This document shows, one piece after another, positions 25,195 through 33,250 of a stretch of 47,715 nucleotides of DNA (position 1 is its first letter; each line of letters opens with the position of its first letter). A model generated the notes under the pieces. That model saw nothing but the letters and a program-made list of their open reading frames with translations. It searched no databases and was not told where the DNA came from. Made by a program: the position numbers and the translations under genes. Origin of the DNA: Burkholderiaceae bacterium (GTDB taxonomy: Bacteria > Pseudomonadota > Gammaproteobacteria > Burkholderiales > Burkholderiaceae_F); NCBI GenBank assembly GCA_022843955.1, contig JALHMQ010000033.1:1-47715 (forward strand). Direction: 5' to 3'.

Positions 25195-25854
25195 ATGCCA
25201 TCTCATCACCCGATCAGCGTCGCCGCAACACGGCCCAGGGTCCTTGCGGTCCTGTTCGCCGCCTTCGCACTGACCGTCCTGTCCATGCCCAGCCACGCCA
25301 CGGAAGAGCCTGAGTACCAGGTGATTCGCCAACTCGCGGACGTCGAGGTGCGGCAGTACGCCGCCTACATCGTGGCGGAGGTCGTCGTGCCCGGCCCGGC
25401 GGACAAGGCCGGCAACCAGGCGTTCCCGATCCTGGCGGGCTACATCTTCGGCAAGAACAAGGGCGAACGGAAGTTCGCGATGACGGCGCCGGTGACCCAG
25501 GCGGCCGTGCCGGTGAAGCTGGAGATGACCGCCCCGGTGACGCAGGCTGCCGCGCCCGGCGGCTTCCGGGTGCAGTTCGTCCTGCCCAAGGGTGTGACGC
25601 TGGCGAGCGCACCCGAACCCATCGATCCGCGCGTGCTTCTGCGCGAGGTCCTGCCCAGCCAGGTGGCCGTCATCCGCTACTCGGGCTTCTGGTCACAGTC
25701 GAACTACGAAGAACATCTGGCCAAGCTGCAGGCAGCGCTGCGTGATGCCGACATCGCCTGGTCCGGCGAGCCGGTCTACTCGCGCTACAACGCACCGTTC
25801 ACGCCCTGGTTCCTGCGGCGCAACGAGATCTGGCTGCACCTTGCGTCCGGCTGA
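25195..25854 (+). CDS. SOUL family haem-binding protein, exported
   Basis: A 219-residue protein with a signal peptide (about residues 1-35, ending near SHA) and a SOUL/HBP domain starting at YQVIRQLADVEVRQY. Two copies of MTAPVTQ (in KFAMTAPVTQ and LEMTAPVTQ) are characteristic of the family. SOUL proteins bind tetrapyrroles, although in bacteria the role is unclear. Periplasmic location is inferred from the signal peptide. The start at 25195 follows the Crp/Fnr gene by 127 bp on the same strand. Confidence 0.87.
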   Translation: MPSHHPISVAATRPRVLAVLFAAFALTVLSMPSHATEEPEYQVIRQLADVEVRQYAAYIVAEVVVPGPADKAGNQAFPILAGYIFGKNKGERKFAMTAPVTQAAVPVKLEMTAPVTQAAAPGGFRVQFVLPKGVTLASAPEPIDPRVLLREVLPSQVAVIRYSGFWSQSNYEEHLAKLQAALRDADIAWSGEPVYSRYNAPFTPWFLRRNEIWLHLASG

Positions 25855-26498
25855 GCGCGCCTCGGCAGCGGCGTACTGCATTGGCTGAGCGCGTAACGCG
25901 CAAATCGACTTCGCGAACGAGTTGGCGCAGCACGATGTCCTTGACGCCGAATGCACGCGCCAACAACAGGAGTTTCACTGCGGCTCGCTGGACGGAGTTC
26001 GAGGCTGATGTCAGCGCCGCCACGTCTCACCTGCGCACGTCCGTCGAGAAGGCCACCGGCTGAACGCGGTGCGCGCTCTGCCGTACGGTTTCAGCAACTC
26101 GGATACTGAATCAACAAGCCGCTGCTGGTCGCGGTTTTCGCTGGCGATTCGTCAGCAGACGCCGGTCTGAACGCTGTGCGCTCCCTGCGCCTTCCTGGGG
26201 TCTGGCCAAGGAAGCGCTGACAGCGTCGCGTGTCGATGGCCTCGCCTGGGTGGTCGAGCGGTCTGCCCACCCGGCGCTTGTCTGCGCCACCCTATGTGCG
26301 CAGCCGTACCGACGGCGCACGCGCTCAGGGGTACCTTGCAAGTGAAGGCACGGAGTGGGGTAGGCGTCACGCGCTGCCGATGCAGCGACCACTCCCGCAG
26401 GTATGACGCACGCAGCGCAATCGGGCGCGCGTTTGGCAACACACCTACCTCGCGACAAGCGAGGCCAAAACCGATTGGCAGCTCACAAGGAATCAACC
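25855..26498. other. 644-bp intergenic stretch, no supported gene
   Basis: Short frames exist on both strands, for example a 60-residue frame at 25881-26063 ending FEADVSAATSHLRTSVEKATG, but none has a ribosome binding site and recognisable domain. No IS end, tRNA or strong terminator is seen. It may hold the decayed remains of a gene. Confidence 0.4.
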
Positions 26499-26813
26499 AT
26501 GAACAAACTTGGAAAATGCCTCGCAGCAGTGTTCGTCGTCATGACGTTGGGTGCAGTGAGCGGTTGCGCCTCCGCCCCCCAGAAGGAAGGGGCGGGCGAG
26601 TACGTCGATGACACCGTCATCACCACCAAGGTCAAGGCCGCCATTCTCGGCGAGTCCACGTTGAAGGTTGCGGAGATCAATGTCGAGACGTTCAAGGGGA
26701 CCGTGCAACTCAGCGGCTTCGTCAAGACTCAGTCTGAAATCAACAAGGCTGGAGAAGTAGCGCGCGCTGTCACTGGAGTGAAGACCGTCAGGAACGACAT
26801 CCGCATCAAGTAA
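26499..26813 (+). CDS. Small BON-domain lipoprotein
   Basis: A 104-residue lipoprotein with lipobox VSGC at residues 21-24 and one BON domain (VDDTVITTKVKAAILGES... to VKTVRNDIRIK). BON domains bind phospholipid and occur in OsmY and related envelope-stress proteins. AAGGAATC precedes the ATG at 26499. The gene is likely stress-induced in relatives, but no promoter can be assigned here. It is followed by a hairpin and a tandem repeat. Confidence 0.85.
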   Translation: MNKLGKCLAAVFVVMTLGAVSGCASAPQKEGAGEYVDDTVITTKVKAAILGESTLKVAEINVETFKGTVQLSGFVKTQSEINKAGEVARAVTGVKTVRNDIRIK

Positions 26814-26830
26814 TCCACAACGACGTACGT

Positions 26831-26864
26831 CGAGCCGCTGCCGGTCAACATCGGCAACGGCTCG
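26831..26864 (+). terminator. Hairpin after the BON lipoprotein gene
   Basis: CGAGCCGCTGCCG (26831-26843) pairs with CGGCAACGGCTCG (26852-26864), 13 positions with one mismatch, around an eight-base loop. It starts 17 bp after the stop codon. No T-run follows, so intrinsic termination would be weak; a 3'-end stabilising role is as likely. Confidence 0.4.
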
Positions 26865-26908
26865 TAGGGTGCTACCGGTAGCAGCTCGTAGGGTGCGACC
26901 GGTAGCAG
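26861..26908. repeat. Two tandem copies of a 24-bp unit
   Basis: Positions 26861-26884 and 26885-26908 are two head-to-tail copies that differ at a single base; each begins CTCGTAGGGTGC and ends CCGGTAGCAG. They lie in the spacer before the Ig-repeat lipoprotein gene and overlap the foot of the preceding hairpin. No coding function is suggested. Confidence 0.7.
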
Positions 26909-27018
26909 TGCGTCTGGTCTGGTCAGACACTGAACAAGTGCACGGAAGTTTGCACCCAGAGGCTGGTGCAGGTCCGCCAGCTTGATGAAGACGCCAAAGA
27001 AGAAAGTGACCGGCTGAG

Positions 27019-29301
27019 ATGAGTTCCACTTTGCGCTGGGTGCCTATCGCGTTCTCCGTGGCTGTAGCCCTGATCGGCTGTGGTGGAGAAGGTCGGGTCG
27101 GTACTTATTTCTCTGCTGATCCCGCTGTTGCTGAGCGTGGTCATTCAACGAGGTTGAAGTGGTCGATTCCAGGAGCCGATTGTCGAGCAACGGGCGGATG
27201 GTCTGGGGACAAGCCTGCGTCGGGCGATGAGCTGACGACGCCGTTGACCGATGAGACCGTCTATTCGATCTCTTGTGATGTTGACGGCCAGGTGATGACT
27301 AACACCGTTGTGGTGCCCGTTGCTGATGCCGTTGACGCGTTCGCGGCGCCCACGCTTACTTTCCGCGCTTCACCGACCAGCGTGTCGGCAGGCGATGGCG
27401 TCGTTCTGACTTGGTCAAGCAGGCGCGTCACCTCGTGTTCGGCGTCAGGCGGGTGGACCGGAGAGAAGCCGATCGCCGGGAGTCAAACAAGTGGACCTCT
27501 CGCCGCGACCACCGCATTCACGCTCACCTGCTCCGGCCGCCGTGGTTCGATCCGTCGTACGGTGACAGTTGGCGTTACACCAGCCGATCCTTTGCCTGTT
27601 GTTTCCATATCCGCTGAACCCTCAGCTGTCTCTCCTGGAGAGTCGACGACCATTGTTTGGTCAAGCGAGAATGCAACGAGTTGCGAAGCAACCGGTGCCT
27701 GGGCCGGAGTCAAGGCGCTGAGCGGTGTTCAGAGCAGCGCACCGCTGACTTCAGCGAGCAGGTTCACCCTGACATGTACGGGGCCAAGCGGCACCAGCAA
27801 TGCAGCGGCTGACGTTGACGTGGCAGTTGTTCCAGCTCCCGCGCTGACGCTCGCCGCGACCCCCTCCGTCGTGACAGCGGGTGCTTCGTCGAGCTTGAAC
27901 TGGAGTAGCACGAATTCGACCGAGTGCTCGGCCTCGGGCGGTTGGTCGGGCTTGCGAACTGGCGCGGGAAGTGAATCCACGGGTCCGCTATCCAGTACCA
28001 CCGCGTTTGCGATGACCTGCACCGGTCCTGGCGGATCCGTGACGCGAACGGTCTCGGTCGCAGTAAGCGCCCCGATACCGCCGTCGCTGACGCTGGCGGT
28101 CAACCCGTCCAGTGTGATCAGCGGAGGTTCAGCGACGCTGCAATGGTCGAGTGCCAATGCATCGGCCTGCACTGCGTCTGGTGACTGGAGCGGGCAGCGG
28201 CCCGTGGCTGGTTCGGAAACACTGAACGCAGTGACAAGGACCTCAACTTACTCGCTCACGTGCAGCGGAAGCGGCGGGTCAGTCAGCCAGGCGGTGACAG
28301 TGAACGTGACACAACCGCCCCTTCCCGTCGTATCCCTTTCGGCGAGTCCCGCCTCCGTTCCATCAGGCAGTGTCGCGCAACTGACCTGGTCGAGCAGCAA
28401 CGCGGTGGCATGCACGGCCAGCGGCGGATGGAGCGGTGCCAAACCGACCTCCGGTAGCTCGGCGACAGGCTCGCTGACCGAACCTGTCAATACGTTTACG
28501 TTGACCTGTGCCGGCGCTGACGGTCGCACAGGGTCGGCGTCCACGGTGGTCACTGTCGGTGCAGCAGCGGGCCCGATTGCTGGACTGAACTTCCCGTCCA
28601 ACGGCACCACTTCTGCGGACATTCGGTTCCGATTCACGGGAAGCAACCTCCTGCCCATGTACCCGGCGACCTATATATGGCGCGTGAATCCGAGGCATCA
28701 GGTCGGCTACTACACGACGTTTTTCTGGGGGCCGGACAATGGCCAGTTCTCGGCCGAGAACTACTACGGGGCGCATCCATATCCCGATGGCGTCTACGCG
28801 CCAACGGGCACGACTCACAAGTGGGAGCTGTCGATCTATGGCAATGACTTCGTGAACGATGCCGGCGGGTCGTCGACGCAGGTTGTCTATGGCGCCTGGA
28901 AGACTCAGGCGTTGCGCGTGTTCGACAACGGGGTGAACAAGGTGCACGAGTTCTATTGGGATCTGCCTAATACGTCGCGCGTGATACGCGTCGTGCTCGA
29001 TCGATCGTATGGCACGACCGCGGGCTCGGATGCTGCGCTCAACTTCGGTGATGCGCCGTGGGCCGTTGGAACCGAACGTCTGAGCGGGATCCTGCGAGGA
29101 ATCCAGATCTACTCGGCATCGCTCAGTGTCGCCGAGATCCTCAGTGAAGTGAATCAGCCACTTAGTACACCGTCCGGCGCTTCAAGCGTCTGGTACATGA
29201 ACATCAATCCCACGCCTAGCGACATCTCCGATAAGTCGGGGCGTGGTCATCACCCGACGTGGGTCGGTGGAGGCCGTCCCGCCCTCTGGGTCGGTCCATG
29301 A
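27019..29301 (+). CDS. Lipoprotein with six Ig-like repeats and a C-terminal LamG-like domain
   Basis: A 760-residue surface or periplasmic lipoprotein (lipobox LIGC, Cys21). Six repeats of about 80 residues run from about 27 to 515. Each has a cysteine before GGWSG (or a variant) and a second one in a F.LTC motif: 55/86, 140/171, 222/253, 303/334, 384/415 and 465/497. The spacing is 31 residues in five repeats and 32 in the last, so each probably forms one internal disulfide. The last 240 residues (from GPIAGLNFP) look like a concanavalin/LamG-type lectin, ending GILRGIQIYSASLSVAEIL and DISDKSGRGHHPTW. The gene looks less GC-rich than its neighbours. Adhesion or glycan binding is inference. 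Confidence 0.8.
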   Translation: MSSTLRWVPIAFSVAVALIGCGGEGRVGTYFSADPAVAERGHSTRLKWSIPGADCRATGGWSGDKPASGDELTTPLTDETVYSISCDVDGQVMTNTVVVPVADAVDAFAAPTLTFRASPTSVSAGDGVVLTWSSRRVTSCSASGGWTGEKPIAGSQTSGPLAATTAFTLTCSGRRGSIRRTVTVGVTPADPLPVVSISAEPSAVSPGESTTIVWSSENATSCEATGAWAGVKALSGVQSSAPLTSASRFTLTCTGPSGTSNAAADVDVAVVPAPALTLAATPSVVTAGASSSLNWSSTNSTECSASGGWSGLRTGAGSESTGPLSSTTAFAMTCTGPGGSVTRTVSVAVSAPIPPSLTLAVNPSSVISGGSATLQWSSANASACTASGDWSGQRPVAGSETLNAVTRTSTYSLTCSGSGGSVSQAVTVNVTQPPLPVVSLSASPASVPSGSVAQLTWSSSNAVACTASGGWSGAKPTSGSSATGSLTEPVNTFTLTCAGADGRTGSASTVVTVGAAAGPIAGLNFPSNGTTSADIRFRFTGSNLLPMYPATYIWRVNPRHQVGYYTTFFWGPDNGQFSAENYYGAHPYPDGVYAPTGTTHKWELSIYGNDFVNDAGGSSTQVVYGAWKTQALRVFDNGVNKVHEFYWDLPNTSRVIRVVLDRSYGTTAGSDAALNFGDAPWAVGTERLSGILRGIQIYSASLSVAEILSEVNQPLSTPSGASSVWYMNINPTPSDISDKSGRGHHPTWVGGGRPALWVGP

Positions 29302-29732
29302 CTTCTTGCCGTCTCCGCGAACGCCTTTGTGCGGGCGGGTCATCGCTTGCGCCTGGAAACTGATCAGCGCCCGAAGCGTTCCGCATTCATCGGTGGCGCC
29401 GGTTACTTGAAAACGACCCGAGTCCGCGGCGCCGCCACGGTACCGCGCAAGAGACTTAGAGGCGAGATTGCATCGCATCCTGCGGCAGGACCGTCGACTG
29501 CGGCGACTATGACCCCGTCGCGCGGTGTCGCGCCTTCAGTGTTCGCTTGCGCACAGACCGCAAGGCACGGCGCGCCTACGATCTCTTTGGGTCGTGACAG
29601 AACGGGCAGTCGCAGTGAAACGAGTGCATCGGATCGACGCGGTTGCCTTGAACCCGCGGCCCCGAGTTACCCGGTCAGCGCGGCGCGTGCCGCGGTTTCC
29701 TGAGGCATCTCGTCATGGACAAGGAGAAGAAA
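29302..29732. other. 431-bp intergenic region, no supported gene
   Basis: It lies between the Ig-repeat lipoprotein gene and a tiny membrane-protein gene. A 124-codon frame at 29329-29703 has no ribosome binding site and an amino-acid make-up typical of random high-GC frames. No terminator-like hairpin was spotted. Confidence 0.4.
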
Positions 29733-29879
29733 ATGCTCTGGACCGTTGCAGTCATCCTGATCGTTCTATGGCTTCTGGGTCTCGTTACCTCCACCACCAT
29801 GGGCGGACTCATCCATGCGCTCTTGGTGATCGCCATCATCGTGGTGCTGGTGGGCGTCATTCAAGGTCGGCGCGTCTAG
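29733..29879 (+). CDS. lmo0937-type small membrane protein
   Basis: A 48-residue protein too short for usual gene finding. AAGGAG lies six bases before the ATG at 29733; an upstream in-frame ATG at 29715 has no such site. Two hydrophobic helices (LWTVAVILIVLWLLGLV and HALLVIAIIVVLVGVI) flank TSTTMGGLI, and the protein ends QGRRV, as in the lmo0937 family of stress-associated small membrane proteins. Function is unknown. Confidence 0.78.
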   Translation: MLWTVAVILIVLWLLGLVTSTTMGGLIHALLVIAIIVVLVGVIQGRRV

Positions 29880-30005
29880 TGCCCCGGTGACGGGCCGTTT
29901 CAGCCGGGCACGATGTCCGTCTTTCGCGGACCACGTCGCTGATGCGCCTGCGGCATGAGCCTGCAGCGCGATTCGTGGGTGAACTCTTTGAGCAGAGGAA
30001 GAAAA

Positions 30006-30227
30006 ATGAACGCATTGAGGATCGCGGCCATCGCGGTGATCGTGGCAGGAGTTCTTGGGCTGGCCTATGGGGGTTTCAGTTACACGAAGGAAACCCATAA
30101 GGGGCAGCTTGGTCCGATCGAGCTGTCTGTATCGGAGAAACAGACGATCAACGTGCCGGTCTGGGCAGGCGTCGCGGCGATCGTTGTCGGCGGTGCCCTG
30201 CTGATTTTCGGAGGCCGCGCTCGCTAG
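30006..30227 (+). CDS. Small two-helix membrane protein
   Basis: A 73-residue protein with a helix at about 4-22, a periplasmic-looking loop (YTKETHKGQLGPIELSVSEKQTINVP) and a second helix at about 52-68 ending GGRAR. Purine-rich AGAGGAAG lies just before the ATG at 30006. Similar small proteins occur in many proteobacteria, often beside other stress genes; I cannot name the family. It follows the lmo0937-type gene on the same strand. Confidence 0.72.
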   Translation: MNALRIAAIAVIVAGVLGLAYGGFSYTKETHKGQLGPIELSVSEKQTINVPVWAGVAAIVVGGALLIFGGRAR

Positions 30228-30371
30228 CGAAGGGGCGTCATGACGTCGGACCGCCCATCAGCGGGCGAGTCTGTTCGGTCAGCGCCGCGTTCGTTGCGCG
30301 CCGCGGCCAATCACGAAAGATTGCAGCGCATTCCGGTGCGTGACGGCGAAGAGCCGACCCGATGGTGAGCG

Positions 30372-31805
30372 ATGAGACGCAAATGCGCTTGGTTTCGCTT
30401 GCGTCGTTCCCTGTGGGCAGTTGTGCTCGCAGGCTGCAGCGTGGCGGCCCTTTATGGTCTGGTCGCCTGCAGCGCCTTGCCGACCATCGTGCCCGACCTC
30501 GCCCGGGACCGGCGTCCGCCGATTCAGCTCGAGGGTGCGCGCGGCCCGCTGTCGGCGGCACAGAGCAAGGCGATTCTCGACGACCTGCGCAGTCGCGGTG
30601 CGGACACCGGCATATTCGATCGCCATCTCGCGCTCGAGTCGGCCATTGTCGGCAGCCCGTTGACCACGGGCAACGAAGTGGTCCTGTTGCAGGATGGTCC
30701 GGCCACGTACCGGGCGATGTTTGCCGCCATTGAAGGCGCGCGTGACCATGTCAACCTCGAAACCTACATCCTGGACGACGATGAAGTCGGTCAGCGCTTT
30801 GCTCAGGCTCTGATCGACAAGCAGCAGCAAGGCGTGCAGGTCAACCTCATCCGGGACAGCGTCGGCACGATGGGTACGCCGGCTGCGTTCTTCCAGCGCC
30901 TGGCAGACAGCGGCATCCGCGTGCTTGAGTTCAACCCGCTGAATCCGCTGGTGGTGCGCAAGACGTGGGAGCTGAACCAGCGCGACCACCGCAAGCTGCT
31001 GATCGTTGACGGACATATCGCGTTCCTCGGCGGCATCAACATCAGCGGCGTTTACTCGGGCGGTTCGTTCCGGCAGGGCTCGCGCCGCAAACCCACGAGC
31101 GCATCTGACCGCAGCCTGGCCTGGCGCGACACCGACCTGCAGCTCAAGGGGCCGGTGGTCGCCGAACTTCAGAAGATCTTCCTCAAAGCCTGGGGCGATC
31201 AGACGGACGAACCGTTGGCGGCAAGGAACTATTTCCCCCCGCCCCGGCACGCCGGGGACGAGGTGGTGCGCGCCGTCGCCAGCTCGCCCGACGAGCCGTT
31301 CAGCGTGATCTATGCCACCTTGCTGTCGGCCATTGGCAGTGCCGAATCCAGCGTGTACCTGACCAACGCCTACTTTGCACCGGACCCACAGCTGCTCGCC
31401 GCGCTCGAGGCGGCCGTCCGGCGCGGCGTCGACGTGACGCTGATCCTGCCGAGCCAGACGGATTCGGCGCTCATCTTTCATGTCGGCCGCAGCTACTACA
31501 CCCAGCTGCTGCGCGCCGGGGTCAGGATCTTCGAGCGACGCGGCGTGATCCTGCACTCCAAGACGGCGCTGATCGACGGGGTGTGGGCCACCATTGGCTC
31601 GACCAACCTCGACTGGCGCAGCTTCCTGCATAACCATGAACTGAACGCCGTCGTGCTGGGGACCCGTTTCGGCGCGCAGCTGCGGGCAAAGATCGACCAG
31701 GATCTGGCGGCCTCGGACGAGATCCTCCTCGAGCGGTGGGAGCGTCGTGCGCTGCACTTGCGGATCAAGGAACAGGCGGCTCGACTTTGGGAGTACTGGC
31801 TCTGA
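30372..31805 (+). CDS. Cardiolipin synthase-like phospholipase D protein
   Basis: A 477-residue PLD-superfamily protein with two HKD catalytic motifs: His206-Lys208-Asp213 in HRKLLIVDG and His395-Lys397-Asp402 in LHSKTALIDG, each followed by G.(I/S).N. Domain order and length fit cardiolipin synthase, which joins two phosphatidylglycerols in the inner membrane. The N-terminus carries a single hydrophobic segment (AVVLAGCSVAALYGLVAC) that could be a signal anchor or lipobox instead of the two helices of ClsA, so it is closer to ClsB/ClsC-like or uncharacterised variants. It follows the two small membrane protein genes on the same strand. Confidence 0.85.
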   Translation: MRRKCAWFRLRRSLWAVVLAGCSVAALYGLVACSALPTIVPDLARDRRPPIQLEGARGPLSAAQSKAILDDLRSRGADTGIFDRHLALESAIVGSPLTTGNEVVLLQDGPATYRAMFAAIEGARDHVNLETYILDDDEVGQRFAQALIDKQQQGVQVNLIRDSVGTMGTPAAFFQRLADSGIRVLEFNPLNPLVVRKTWELNQRDHRKLLIVDGHIAFLGGINISGVYSGGSFRQGSRRKPTSASDRSLAWRDTDLQLKGPVVAELQKIFLKAWGDQTDEPLAARNYFPPPRHAGDEVVRAVASSPDEPFSVIYATLLSAIGSAESSVYLTNAYFAPDPQLLAALEAAVRRGVDVTLILPSQTDSALIFHVGRSYYTQLLRAGVRIFERRGVILHSKTALIDGVWATIGSTNLDWRSFLHNHELNAVVLGTRFGAQLRAKIDQDLAASDEILLERWERRALHLRIKEQAARLWEYWL

Positions 31806-32052
31806 GCTGTACGGTGCAGTCATGGCCTCCGTCCCGCGCCGGGGGCAAAGCCACCGCTCCAGGCGTGCTCTCAAGCAACGAGCTGGGTACGTCCACTGTG
31901 CGCTGGCGAACCGACACGCGGCCCTGGCTTCGATACAAGGAAGACGTTGGACCTTGGCAGGAATGCGATTGCTTGATCGTCGCGCCTGATCCCTGGCAAT
32001 GCGGCGGTTGTTCGTATGGATTCGTCCCTTGCCCATCTCAGTGAGAAGCGAC

Positions 32053-32289
32053 ATGAAACGACCCACTCCCGCACCTGCCCCAACGCCCAGGACCCTGGCG
32101 CAACAGCAGAGCGACTTCACGTCCGAGGGTGCGCCCCCGCCAGGCAAGGTGGCAACCGATGCGCCTCAAACGAAGGACGCGCCCGCGATGGCGCAGCCGC
32201 GCGAACCGGTCGCCGCACGCGGTCCGCTGATGGATACGTCAGGCAAGAGCCTCGTGCGCCGTCGGCGCGTGCGCCCGACGAGCAGATGA
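32053..32289 (+). CDS. Small proline-rich hypothetical protein
   Basis: A 78-residue protein, rich in Pro and Ala, likely disordered. The part QQSDFTSEGAPPPGKVAT resembles short proteins seen in Burkholderiales genomes, but I cannot name a family. The last residues RRRRVRPTSR overlap the start of a GGDEF remnant in another frame, so the native C-terminus may have been changed. No ribosome binding site is obvious except AGAAGCGAC before the ATG. Confidence 0.45.
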   Translation: MKRPTPAPAPTPRTLAQQQSDFTSEGAPPPGKVATDAPQTKDAPAMAQPREPVAARGPLMDTSGKSLVRRRRVRPTSR

Positions 32290-32435
32290 ACGAACTCGCG
32301 CTGAAACTGTTCTGAACGGTGTCTGCGCCGGTGACGATCGGCCATCACTCGTTCGTCGTGCGTCCGAGCATCGGCATCGCCGTGTTACCCGGGGACGGAC
32401 GCACCGTCGATGCGCTGATCCGCCAAGCTCACTGA
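32283..32435 (+). pseudogene. Remnant of a GGDEF (diguanylate cyclase) domain
   Basis: One reading frame, interrupted by a TGA at 32313-32315, codes ELALKLF, stop, then TVSAPVTIGHHSFVVRPS and IGIAVLPGDGRTVDALIRQAH, ending at a TGA at 32433-32435. This is the C-terminal quarter of a GGDEF domain (ELA..L..A.S.P..IG.H...V.PSIGIA..P.DG......LIR.A). The GGDEF signature and the rest of the protein are missing. It is a decayed fragment and unlikely to be translated. Confidence 0.6.
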
Positions 32436-32437
32436 AC

Positions 32438-32920
32438 CTATTGAGGCTCGATCGCACCTGCTTTTTCAAGCGTGTGCTCGGGCATCTCAGGCGATACGGC
32501 CACGCCTGTATCGAATCGGGCCAGGACCTGACGCAGGCCGCGCCCCGTCACGTGAAGTGAACTGCGCTGTGTCGCGCCTTCCAGCGTCACGTCGATCGCG
32601 TACCGGCCCGGCAGCAGATCGACGAACAGGTAAGGACCGTCGAGTTTCGTGTCGAGCACGAGATCACCCTTTGCATCGCGAATCGCGACCTGCGCGCCCG
32701 CGAGCCACGCACCTGACACCTTGTCGACGGTGACGAGCCACAGCTGATAGTTGCGGCGCTGCGCTTCAAGCGCCTTGACTTCTTCGAGACTGACGCCGCC
32801 GGAAACGAACGGTCGCGACTGCTGGGTGGTGCCTTCTTCAAGGGCCTGCGCGGTTCCAGCGAGCCCTGCGATGGCGAGCGTCGCGGCAACGATCAGTGTG
32901 GTTCTTGCGGAAGAGCTCAT
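32438..32920 (-). CDS. Exported protein with carboxypeptidase-regulatory-like fold
   Basis: A 160-residue protein with a cleavable signal peptide (about 1-26, ending AQA). The mature part has a beta-sandwich region (WLAGAQVAIRDAKGDLVLDTKLDGPYLFVDLLPGRYAIDVTLEG) like the carboxypeptidase regulatory or prealbumin-like domains found in many periplasmic proteins. AAGGAGAT precedes the ATG at 32920. Function unknown. It probably acts in the periplasm and stands alone between the GGDEF remnant and a divergent alcohol dehydrogenase gene. Confidence 0.8.
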   Translation of the reverse strand: MSSSARTTLIVAATLAIAGLAGTAQALEEGTTQQSRPFVSGGVSLEEVKALEAQRRNYQLWLVTVDKVSGAWLAGAQVAIRDAKGDLVLDTKLDGPYLFVDLLPGRYAIDVTLEGATQRSSLHVTGRGLRQVLARFDTGVAVSPEMPEHTLEKAGAIEPQ

Positions 32921-33250
32921 GCAGATCTCCTTGGGTTCATCGTGAATTCGGATCGCATCACAACGCTTCAGTGGCGCGTACCAACCGATGCACTGCCAAG
33001 CGGCGCCACCAATTGCAGCGAGCGGGCTTGTTGCGAAGTGGATGCAATCGTGGCCGACCATCAGACGTCGAGACGTCGGCTGACCCTCACACGAACAGTG
33101 ATCCTTGCTCGGGGGAAAGTCGGTGCGGTGGCACACCGACCGGGATGCAAAGCTTGAACGCACATCGGGCGTGGCTGCGTTCTCATCGGGAGTCATAGGC
33201 CCCGAATTTGCCGACCCGCCGACGTCTGAACACGCCTGGAGGCGACGCGC
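32921..33250. other. 330-bp divergent intergenic region, no gene seen
   Basis: It separates the exported protein gene (minus) from the zinc alcohol dehydrogenase gene (plus), so it should contain both promoters. Short frames on either strand lack ribosome binding sites. No clear operator or repeat is seen. Confidence 0.4.

Noticed and set aside
25881-26063. A 60-residue frame (ending FEADVSAATSHLRTSVEKATG) as a small gene
   Set aside because: No ribosome binding site and no recognisable family; at most a decayed remnant.
27019-29301. The Ig-type repeats as a DNA-level tandem repeat or CRISPR-like array
   Set aside because: The periodicity is in the protein; the DNA copies have diverged. No CRISPR array is visible anywhere in the window.
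29329-29703. A 124-codon frame before the lmo0937-type gene
   Set aside because: No ribosome binding site or domain, random-looking composition.
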